Below, in pieces: positions 1 to 6,576 of a DNA stretch of 64,000 nucleotides. The notes beneath the pieces are model-generated. The model made no database searches and was not told the DNA's origin. It was given only the letters and a program-made list of their open reading frames with translations. Origin of the DNA: Sneathiella limimaris (GTDB taxonomy: Bacteria; Pseudomonadota; Alphaproteobacteria; Sneathiellales; Sneathiellaceae). The stretch is taken from NCBI RefSeq assembly GCF_012932565.1, contig NZ_JABBYJ010000001.1, positions 496,001-560,000 of the forward strand, written 5' to 3'. Position 1 is the first letter of the stretch, and each line of letters begins with the position of its first letter. A program made the position numbers and the translations under genes.

Positions 1-1
1 C

Positions 2-331
2 GACGGCGACCAAACCTTGAGCTATTTTTCCATGAACCTCGTCGGAGGTCCTATACTGTTTGAGTTCTCAGACCAGAACGGAGCGGCTTTAACGGAAACT
101 AATGCAGGTAATGGTTTCTCTGACTGGCGTTTCTCAGAGTTTTCTTTGGAAGGCTTAAACGATAGCGACAAAATCTATTTTACGCTTGTTATGCCGATAA
201 ATTCAGGTGGCCGAGAACAATTCTTTGTTATTGATACGATCTCTTCTGTTCCTTTGCCGGCGGCCCTGCCTCTATTCGCTTCAGCGCTACTCGCATTCGG
301 GCTCATCAAAAAGCGGGCGATAAGAGAATGA
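2..331 (+). CDS. VPLPA-CTERM sorting-domain protein, 5' truncated
   Basis: Only the C-terminal part is present; the reading frame is open to the left edge of the window, so the true start lies outside. The last 28 residues form a sorting tail: a VPLPAALPLFASA motif, a hydrophobic helix and a basic KKRAIRE end. This is the pattern of the VPLPA-CTERM relatives of PEP-CTERM domains, which direct exported proteins to a rhomboid-like exosortase (family knowledge). The visible ectodomain is acidic and rich in Asn, Gly and Ser and has no recognisable catalytic motif. It is probably a surface or matrix protein. Confidence 0.75.
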   Translation, partial: DGDQTLSYFSMNLVGGPILFEFSDQNGAALTETNAGNGFSDWRFSEFSLEGLNDSDKIYFTLVMPINSGGREQFFVIDTISSVPLPAALPLFASALLAFGLIKKRAIRE

Positions 332-369
332 TTAGTCTACCATTCCCCCAACGACCTGCGGCCAGTCGA

Positions 370-510
370 AGGAGTGGTTCGCGGCAACTGCTACCTAGCA
401 AAGACGGCTTTGCGGGCTATCCTGCCATTCGCTGCGACTGAGCGAATGGCGGCTTTCAGCGCTGGACGCAGTAATGAAGCAACCAAACATAAACCGAACG
501 AGGTTGTGAA
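370..510. repeat. Intergenic hairpin sequence, probable dispersed repeat
   Basis: The gap between the VPLPA-CTERM gene and the methyltransferase contains a perfect 10-bp inverted repeat, 424-433 and 441-450 (GCCATTCGCT / AGCGAATGGC), with a 7-base loop. It lies in a stretch that also has short G+C-rich complementary segments (near 400-412 and 450-470). There is no T-run, so it is not a standard terminator. It resembles the short hairpin repeats scattered between genes in many marine alphaproteobacteria; that resemblance is from memory. Confidence 0.4.
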
Positions 511-539
511 TTCACGCAGGCATAATCGACGCGAGGATG

Positions 540-1331
540 CTATTTGCGTCCTGTCACGACATTCACGGCGTCAGGGTAAACAAGTCTATCTCCCACAACA
601 AACTCATCGAGTTCTTCCGCAACCTCTTGGATCAAAGCATTTTGTGCATCTTCATCGAGTGCGAGAAACGCGCCTGCAATTGGCATAGATGCTAGATGCA
701 TGGGCACAAACTTGGGCGCTAGCGGAACATCGATCATCAGCACTTGCCGCCGAACGGCTACATCCGAAAACCCTTGATCCGCAACCTGTTGTTTCAATTC
801 CTCCGCCGCTGGCGTCTGCCTTTGGGATCTCTGCTTTTCTGCAATCTCGGGGGATATGTGGCGGGCGACAGCGGCGCAGAGGGCTTTTGTGTAGGGGCTA
901 TGTCCATCCCAGATTGAGAAGACCAAACGCCCGCCTGGAACTAAAAGCCGCAAGAACTCACTCAGAGCTTTGGGCTTTTCTGGAAAGTAATGGTAGCCAT
1001 GCTGAGAAAGAATGACATCGTAAGACTGTGAAGGCAGTCCGCTACCGCATACATCGCTCTCAATCCATTGAATATCCAGATCGCCAGCTAAGTCTTTTGC
1101 CTTGGCAAGCATTGGCGTATTGATGTCCAGACCAGTGACCTTCCCGCTTGGTCCAACCTTTGACTTCACCAGTCGGGTCGTCACCCCTGTTCCGCAAGCA
1201 ACATCCAAGACGCGTTCCGAAGTGCGTGGCGAAACCTGCTCAACAAGCGCCTCAGCCCAACGGCCAAACCAAAGGGGCACCATAACTTCTTCGTAAATCT
1301 TGGGGCCGTTACCTGCCAATTGAAATGTCAT
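540..1331 (-). CDS. Class I SAM-dependent methyltransferase
   Basis: A 263-residue protein with the Methyltransf_11/UbiE-like fold. Motif I is VLDVACGTGVTTRLV near residues 41-55, the acidic residue of motif II is in GLDINTPML, and DVILSQHGYHYFPEKPKAL is the post-II region. The substrate cannot be told; proteins of this kind methylate small molecules or quinone precursors. It reads as a complete single gene with a start at MTFQLAGN. No operon partner is nearby: the next minus-strand ORF is a short unrecognised one about 290 bases upstream. Confidence 0.8.
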   Translation of the reverse strand: MTFQLAGNGPKIYEEVMVPLWFGRWAEALVEQVSPRTSERVLDVACGTGVTTRLVKSKVGPSGKVTGLDINTPMLAKAKDLAGDLDIQWIESDVCGSGLPSQSYDVILSQHGYHYFPEKPKALSEFLRLLVPGGRLVFSIWDGHSPYTKALCAAVARHISPEIAEKQRSQRQTPAAEELKQQVADQGFSDVAVRRQVLMIDVPLAPKFVPMHLASMPIAGAFLALDEDAQNALIQEVAEELDEFVVGDRLVYPDAVNVVTGRK

Positions 1332-1621
1332 GGAAAAACCCTTTTGTCGCTTGTCGTACTATGAACAGTCTATGCGTTTGCCATGTCTCAGGTCAAACAC
1401 GGTCTGCCTAGGGAACTTTGGTGACATAACTGATGGTCAAGCCGTCTAAGATCGTGTCGTGTTTTGGCTTGCTCTGTAGTTCAGACATTCGAGCATTCTG
1501 CAGCGTCGGTCACTCTGGGCTTAAAGTGGAATTAGCAAGTCTTTCTAAGGAGATGAAGAGTGTATTGCTGAACGTCTCAGTGTTGAGGATGGGGTATATG
1601 GAACCGGCGACTTGAGTTCTG

Positions 1622-1873
1622 TTATGACGTGCTCGCGAATGGCACTACAAGATCCATCACCTCTACCGCTTTTAATTTTGGATTCAATAGCTCGGCACAT
1701 TTCAGTACCCTGTTCAAACGCAAATTTGGAATGTCTCCAAGAGAAGTATTGAAGCCCTCCAGATCTGCGAAATAATTTATGAGCATTAATCTTATCAATA
1801 ATTGTAAGTGAAGACCGATTTCTTGCTCATATCGCTGGCGGGGGAAACGATTCTCATTGGCATAGGGCATCAT
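1622..1873 (-). CDS. Small hypothetical protein, possible gene remnant
   Basis: An 83-residue ORF with a plausible ribosome binding site (AGGAAG, about 8 bases before the ATG). It contains a hydrophobic helical stretch (LHLQLLIRLMLINYFADL) and no motif I can assign. It could be a small helical protein or the surviving middle of a larger broken regulator. The flanking bases 1332-1621 and 1874-2054 contain no convincing gene, which fits a decayed zone next to the denitrification cluster. Confidence 0.3.
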   Translation of the reverse strand: MMPYANENRFPRQRYEQEIGLHLQLLIRLMLINYFADLEGFNTSLGDIPNLRLNRVLKCAELLNPKLKAVEVMDLVVPFASTS

Positions 1874-2054
1874 GAGCTTTCTTCCTAGCTAAGGGAAAAA
1901 GAAGCAACGTTCCAGTCCACTGGCAAAGAGTGTATTGAATTCCTATTACTTGGGTCCCCTAAACTTCATGCTCAAAGATTACAGCCTAGCCTTGAAGCCC
2001 CTGAGTACCCAGAAACAAATTGCCTGATTGTTTCTAGTTTGCAGTTCAACCAGA

Positions 2055-2627
2055 CTATTCCCACCCGGGCACACCCGTCATATCTGGGAGCTCGTGGGCA
2101 ATCCCTTTATGACAGTCAATGCAGGTTTTCTCACCAGTAAACAGAAACTTTTGGTGAGCTGTTGCTGCTCGGGAACCTTGCGCAGTGATATCCATACTTT
2201 CCGCACTATGACAGTTCCGACACTCCAAAGAGTCATTAGCTGACAAACGTGCCCACTCATGACCAGCCAGACGTCGCCGTTGATCCAGAAATTTCTCACG
2301 AGTATTAATTGTACCAAACACCTTACCAAACACTTCTTTGGAGGCCTGCATCTTACGAGCTGCTTCAATTTTGACAGCGCATTTCTTGAAGTCTGTCTGC
2401 TTGGAAATCGGATCCGTAGCATCCAGCGTAACCTTGTTGATCAACTGGCTTGCATCAAACCAGGGAACAAAGACCAACCCGACAGGTACTCTGTTACGTC
2501 CCCGAGTTTCAACCCGCGTAACCATGCTTCCACGCCGAGATGCAGCATCCGCTGTTTTAATTCCTGCAACACCCGCCGCTATGGTTGCTGCATTGGCCTT
2601 GATGTAGTCCCGCCGTGAAAACTTCAT
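2055..2627 (-). CDS. Chimeric remnant: NapA N-terminus + NapA C-terminus + NapC C-terminus
   Basis: A 190-residue ORF assembled from pieces of the periplasmic nitrate reductase operon. Residues 1-26 are a NapA Tat signal ([11 protein letters not shown]). Residues about 30-89 match the extreme C-terminus of NapA ([26 protein letters not shown]). Residues 91-190 match the C-terminal half of the tetraheme quinol dehydrogenase NapC, with two CxxCH heme motifs (CRNCH at 136, CIDCH at 169). The NapA 4Fe-4S and molybdopterin-binding core, all of NapB and the NapC membrane anchor with two hemes are gone. All joins are in frame. It cannot be a nitrate reductase; whether the product is made is unknown. 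It lies downstream of napEFD and has its own RBS-like GGGAACAAGG. Confidence 0.85.
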   Translation of the reverse strand: MKFSRRDYIKANAATIAAGVAGIKTADAASRRGSMVTRVETRGRNRVPVGLVFVPWFDASQLINKVTLDATDPISKQTDFKKCAVKIEAARKMQASKEVFGKVFGTINTREKFLDQRRRLAGHEWARLSANDSLECRNCHSAESMDITAQGSRAATAHQKFLFTGEKTCIDCHKGIAHELPDMTGVPGWE

Positions 2628-2668
2628 GACCTTGTTCCCTCATATTTTAGTTAGCTCAAACTTCGATT

Positions 2669-2908
2669 TTATTCGGCATGTTGGTAAACAGGTAAGAAGG
2701 ACAGAACGCCCTGAATTCCCCGAATATCCTCTGCCGTGTCCAGCAATAGCCCCTCTGATGGAGCATCGATAACAACCACTATTTTCCCCATCTCATCCAA
2801 TGCCGGAATTTCTGCAAACTCAGTTCGCTCAATGATTTCTTTCACATGATTAAATTCTTCACGTTGGACGTGAGCGATATAGCTCGCGATAAAAAGTGGT
2901 TCACTCAT
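2669..2908 (-). CDS. napD: NapD, Tat chaperone for periplasmic nitrate reductase
   Basis: A 79-residue protein of NapD size and pattern: a short alpha/beta ferredoxin-like fold with GKIVVVIDA in the middle and GVLSFLPVYQHAE at the end, matching the family's GVLxxxLVYHxxE tail. NapD binds the NapA twin-arginine signal before export (family knowledge). I chose the start at MSEPLFIAS because it follows GGAGGGGCGAC and overlaps the napF stop by 8 bases, which implies coupled translation. Its usual client NapA survives only as a signal peptide plus C-terminus, so the chaperone is left with a decoy or no client. Confidence 0.9.
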   Translation of the reverse strand: MSEPLFIASYIAHVQREEFNHVKEIIERTEFAEIPALDEMGKIVVVIDAPSEGLLLDTAEDIRGIQGVLSFLPVYQHAE

Positions 2909-3476
2909 GTCGCCCCTCCTCGTTGGATGCCCGGAAGACTTGTTGTTCACAGTCCTTGTTCCAATCAATGTGAATAGCGTCTACTGGACAGGGCGCGACA
3001 CAGGCACCACAAGCGGTACAGTCATCAGAATTAATTGTTGGTAACGCTGAACCACCCAAGGTTGCTGGAAAGGAAATGGCTTCTTCTGGACATTGATCCT
3101 TGCAAACCTCGCAGGTAATTCCCTGACCTGATAAGCAAGCTTGACCAGCAACCGCCACCCCATCCCAGGGGTCTTTAGTTTCCCGCTGTTCTTTTTCCCA
3201 AAAAACAGGTTCCGGGCAGCTATCTGCACAAGCACCACAAAAAACACATTCACCTTTGTCAAAATCGACTGTGGCTTTTTGGCTTCTGGAAATTGTGATG
3301 ATATTTTCAGAACATTCAGAAATGCATAGCCCACACCCAGTGCAAGCGGTTTCAATAACAAAACTATCCGCCCATGGAAGTCGAATGATACATGGATCAG
3401 GCATATCTGCTTTTGCAGGGGCGGATCGAAACAACAATTCCCGGCGTGATAGCGGTTTTTCTGAAAGATCTGGCAT
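2901..3476 (-). CDS. napF: NapF, iron-sulfur maturation protein of the nap system
   Basis: A 191-residue cytoplasmic ferredoxin-type protein. It has 4Fe-4S motifs: CTGCGLCISEC, CVFCGACADSCPEP, CEVCKDQCPEEAI and CTACGACVAPCPVDAI. The N-terminus SRRELLFRSAP is typical of NapF, which helps mature NapA. The start at MPDLSEKP lies 4 bases after the napE stop; a longer reading would swallow napE. It overlaps napD. It appears intact although its target enzyme is deleted. Confidence 0.9.
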   Translation of the reverse strand: MPDLSEKPLSRRELLFRSAPAKADMPDPCIIRLPWADSFVIETACTGCGLCISECSENIITISRSQKATVDFDKGECVFCGACADSCPEPVFWEKEQRETKDPWDGVAVAGQACLSGQGITCEVCKDQCPEEAISFPATLGGSALPTINSDDCTACGACVAPCPVDAIHIDWNKDCEQQVFRASNEEGRHE

Positions 3477-3480
3477 GGTC

Positions 3481-3648
3481 CTAGCCTGTAGGGGGACCTG
3501 CAAGGATTTGATACATCCAGATACTGAAACCATAGCCCCCAACCAATACAATAGTCAGTCCCGGTATCAGGATTGCTGTTAAAAACAAAAATAATAAGAT
3601 TTCATGCTTTCGGCCGGCCTTTGCATCTCCGGCTTCTTCCTCAGACAT
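3481..3648 (-). CDS. napE: NapE, small membrane protein of the nap operon
   Basis: A 55-residue single-span membrane protein. A charged N-terminus (MSEEEAGDAKAGRKHE) precedes a hydrophobic segment (ILLFLFLTAILIPGLTIVLV) and the GGYGFSIWMYQILAGPPG-like end typical of NapE. GAGGG lies a few bases before the ATG. It is the first gene of the napE-F-D-(A/C remnant) run and sits 152 bases downstream of nnrS. NapE's precise role is not established. Confidence 0.85.
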   Translation of the reverse strand: MSEEEAGDAKAGRKHEILLFLFLTAILIPGLTIVLVGGYGFSIWMYQILAGPPTG

Positions 3649-3800
3649 GATTTTTCCCTCCAGCTCAGTTGATAGACCAAATGTGTCTCTTTTCCACTCT
3701 TACGCGCCAAATCAGACTCCCTTGGGTACCATCAGCGATAACACTATATTTTAAATCAGAAATATCAAATATAAATATTCCTATGCTCTAGCAGACTGCT

Positions 3801-4985
3801 TCAAACTATTTGTTTTGGCTTTAGGAGATATCTCCCATAGACGATGGAAAACCCGACAAAACCAACGGCCCAAAAAGCACCCGAAAACGTTATTAACCAG
3901 GTCATACTCTCTGGAAACAATGCACAAATTACTCTTGAAATAGCAGCAATGACGACCGCAGCATAAAGGACAACATCGGTTGGTTTCATGACTAACGGCT
4001 TCCCTGTATGGCCCTTACTGGCCCGCATCATTACAGCGAGGATCATGCCGCCTACAGCACCGGTTCCCAGCGCATGTATCCCTACTACAGGCAATAATTT
4101 ATCAGGATATAGGATAGAGAGCCCGATCAGCAGAAATCCAACGGGAATGAATAAATAGCTAATGTGCAAAATGAGAACCAATGGCTCTGCGAACGTTCTC
4201 CCCCCAGCCCAACGAGCTAATTGAACAAATAACAGTACAGACGCAGCCAAAAACCCATACCCAACCAATTCCTGTTCAGGCAGCAGGATCCATCCAACCA
4301 TCGTGACCATTGAAGCCATAAGATTTATCTTTTCAAAAAGACTAAAGGGAGCAGGTAATCGACCAGGATTAAACTTAACCAGCCAGTTTCGTGTGAAACT
4401 TGGAATTATCCTGCCACCGATAATAAGGATAAAGGCAATGATAGCGACAAGTGCCATTCTTCTACTGTAATCGGCAATTCCGCCAATACTTGCTTCCAGA
4501 TGAAAGAGAAGATTTGAGCTGAGCAATACGCTGAGCGGTACCAAGACCTTCAAGTTGCGCCAGTTCTGACCTCTAACAATTTCTCTCGCGACAACCAACC
4601 ATAAGACAAACAGAAACATGCAATCCAGAATAGTTGCCGCTATCCATCCGATCTGTACTGAGTAAGTTACCGCCAACCTACCAACCAGCCACAGAAGAGA
4701 CAAAAGCAATAGAGGGAAACCCTGTACGGGCAGTCTGCCTGTCCAATTAGGTACAGCAGTTAGCAGAAATCCGCAGATAACAGCTGCTGCGAAACCAAAC
4801 AGCATTTCATGGATATGCCAATCGACGGGCGCAAATGTTGAAGAGATTTCAAGATGCCCCATAAATAAGGGTATCCAAAGTAGCACTGAAGCCCCCGCAT
4901 ATATCGAAGCAATCATAAAAAATGGACGAAAGCCAAAGGAAAAAATTGCAGGTCCAGCATAATCTTTACGGGGGTTTCCAAGCAT
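3801..4985 (-). CDS. nnrS: NnrS family heme/copper membrane protein
   Basis: A 394-residue polytopic membrane protein with about 12 hydrophobic segments. It has NnrS hallmarks: FSFGFRPFFMIASIYAG at the N-terminus, DWHIHEMLFGFAAAVICGFLLTAVPNWTG, GGRIIPSFTRNW, HALGTGAVGGMILAVMMRASKGHTG. The conserved His residues are presumed heme/copper ligands. NnrS proteins accompany denitrification genes and protect against nitric oxide stress (family knowledge). ATG at 4985 has GGAG at good spacing; GTG 4994 and ATG 4991 are alternatives. It lies 45 bases after the cupredoxin gene and appears fully intact. Confidence 0.9.
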   Translation of the reverse strand: MLGNPRKDYAGPAIFSFGFRPFFMIASIYAGASVLLWIPLFMGHLEISSTFAPVDWHIHEMLFGFAAAVICGFLLTAVPNWTGRLPVQGFPLLLLSLLWLVGRLAVTYSVQIGWIAATILDCMFLFVLWLVVAREIVRGQNWRNLKVLVPLSVLLSSNLLFHLEASIGGIADYSRRMALVAIIAFILIIGGRIIPSFTRNWLVKFNPGRLPAPFSLFEKINLMASMVTMVGWILLPEQELVGYGFLAASVLLFVQLARWAGGRTFAEPLVLILHISYLFIPVGFLLIGLSILYPDKLLPVVGIHALGTGAVGGMILAVMMRASKGHTGKPLVMKPTDVVLYAAVVIAAISRVICALFPESMTWLITFSGAFWAVGFVGFSIVYGRYLLKPKQIV

Positions 4986-5030
4986 ATCCATCACTCCATC
5001 TGCTTCATCAGCATCACAATTATCGATGAC

Positions 5031-5474
5031 CTAATTCAGATCTTCAGCAGCCTTGAATAATTCTTCAAAAAGTTTTCTGGCTTTGGGTGGGTTCTTGGCT
5101 TTTTTAGCCTGCTCAGTATTTTGAGGAGTTCCCACTGAAATCAGAGCAACCATTCCCATAGGATAGTGTGGGCTGCATTTGACGCCGTAAAATCCCTCCT
5201 CCTTGGCCTCCAGAACAAACTCTTCGTTATAAGCACTCTTAAATTTCTCTACCCCTTCAGGCAGCATTCCTTTGATGGACTGAACATTGTGCCCTTTGTC
5301 TGCTGGGATAAACCGGATAACATCACCGACCTCAGCTTTCACAAAGTCCGGCTCAAAAACCATCACTCCTTTTTCACCGCGATTTAGCATTTTTACTTCA
5401 TATTCTGCTGCTTGAACTGCTGAGATTGTCATTCCGACAACAAGCAATGTGATGATGTACGCGACAATTTTCAT
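5031..5474 (-). CDS. Pseudoazurin-like type I copper protein
   Basis: A 147-residue periplasmic cupredoxin with a signal peptide (MKIVAYIITLLVVG...AVQAA). The blue-copper ligands are visible: His in KGHNVQS and the Cys-His-Met set in KCSPHYPMGM. Pseudoazurins donate electrons to nitrite and nitrous oxide reductases. The Lys-rich tail (QAKKAKNPPKARKLFEEL) is usual for the family. The start is set at MKIVAY because GGAGAATTC sits just upstream. It lies between apbE/nosX and nnrS in the same direction and is intact, though its likely nos partner enzyme is destroyed here. Confidence 0.88.
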   Translation of the reverse strand: MKIVAYIITLLVVGMTISAVQAAEYEVKMLNRGEKGVMVFEPDFVKAEVGDVIRFIPADKGHNVQSIKGMLPEGVEKFKSAYNEEFVLEAKEEGFYGVKCSPHYPMGMVALISVGTPQNTEQAKKAKNPPKARKLFEELFKAAEDLN

Positions 5475-5551
5475 TTTGAATTCTCCACATTCCGTTTGTA
5501 TTGACTGAAACATCAGATACCATCGCGGTCGAACCTGAACTCATAAGAAAG

Positions 5552-6562
5552 CTATGAAAACCAATTCGTGCCTTCTGAGCCTGATGAATAATATACAGCG
5601 TCAACCTGCTGAGACCGGGCAAGCAAACGCTCCCTTTCCGTCGGCGTCATAAGCGACAGGGCTGTAGAATACATGTCGGCTATCATCGCTCGTTTGGATA
5701 CAACAGATATCGAGCCTTTCGCGCGTGACCACTCACCGGTTTTTGGATTGAGCAGATGATTGGCACCGGTCTTCCCTGCGAATGGGCTGGCATAGGTACC
5801 CGAAGTAGCAACCGACTGATCGGTAAGCGGGATAATCAAATTGGAGATACTGTCCCCACCCTCTCCTGCCTCAAGTCCAACACGCCACGGCTTCCTTTCC
5901 GATTTTGGTCCAATAGCGGCCACTTCACCCAATGACAGCAGAACGTGTTTAAACCCAGCAGACTGTAAGACTGATTTGATATGATCCGTAATATACCCTT
6001 GAGCGATCCCATTTAAGGTGATCGCCATGCCAGGTTTCTTAAAGGCAATCCGGCTTGGGGACAGATCTAGATCCTGATAGCCAACCGTTTTCAGCACTTG
6101 CTGAATGTCTTCCTTCAGAGGCTTCTTCTTCCTATTCCCAGATTTAGCGTAATAATCTGCATAAAACTGCCAAAGTGGTTGCACTGTAACATCAAACACT
6201 CCATCGGTTTGCTGAGCGAATGATTGTGCAGATGACAGAAGTTCCAGAAACTGGAAATCCGGGTTCTCGAGTGCCCCTGTTTCATTCAAACGGCTCAGTG
6301 CCGAGTGAGGCCGATAGAGACTAAACAGGTTTTCTAATCGCTCAATTTCCTGTTCGCAATGCAAGAGTACTGAGCGAGCCTTTTCCGGATCTGTGTGGTG
6401 CAACTGAATTACACCCTCAGCACCAAGTGCCGACCCAGTCCAGCGAACAGTCTGCTCTTTCGCCGCCGCACTAGAAAAGGGCAATAGAGAAGTCGCACAA
6501 GAAGCCGACGCCATAATCAGAAACGACCTTCGAGAGGCCTTACTTGTGATGTGTGATTGCAT
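5552..6562 (-). CDS. nosX: ApbE/NosX family FAD:protein FMN transferase
   Basis: A 336-residue exported flavin transferase with a twin-arginine signal (ASRRSFLIMASASCA). ApbE features are SLYRPHSALSRLN, GVFDVTVQPLW, ITLNGIAQGYITDHI, LLSLGEVAAIGPK and ADMYSTALSLM near the end. In nos clusters this protein (NosX) flavinylates NosR, needed for N2O reductase activity. It lies 14 bases after the nos chimera, so it is in the same operon. The fold appears complete. nosR is not in this window, so its substrate here is unknown. Confidence 0.9.
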   Translation of the reverse strand: MQSHITSKASRRSFLIMASASCATSLLPFSSAAAKEQTVRWTGSALGAEGVIQLHHTDPEKARSVLLHCEQEIERLENLFSLYRPHSALSRLNETGALENPDFQFLELLSSAQSFAQQTDGVFDVTVQPLWQFYADYYAKSGNRKKKPLKEDIQQVLKTVGYQDLDLSPSRIAFKKPGMAITLNGIAQGYITDHIKSVLQSAGFKHVLLSLGEVAAIGPKSERKPWRVGLEAGEGGDSISNLIIPLTDQSVATSGTYASPFAGKTGANHLLNPKTGEWSRAKGSISVVSKRAMIADMYSTALSLMTPTERERLLARSQQVDAVYYSSGSEGTNWFS

Positions 6563-6576
6563 GTCTTAGGCTCCTC

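Noticed and set aside
805-815. An 11-base match (GCCGCTGGCGT) to the 3' end of tRNA-Thr, possible left attachment site of the island
   Set aside because: It lies inside the methyltransferase coding sequence, is short and does not extend into the neighbouring tRNA bases; a chance match is likely.
374-1296. Several plus-strand ORFs opposite the methyltransferase
   Set aside because: They run antisense to a clear methyltransferase gene, have no family resemblance and have composition typical of shadow frames.
1433-1615. A 60-residue plus-strand ORF in the decayed stretch before the nap remnant
   Set aside because: No motif, no convincing start signal and no neighbour logic.
3661-3800. TTGGTCTATCAA-like element between nnrS and napE as an FNR or NnrR box
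   Set aside because: The half-sites are spaced two bases too close for an FNR-type dyad and the inner bases do not match.
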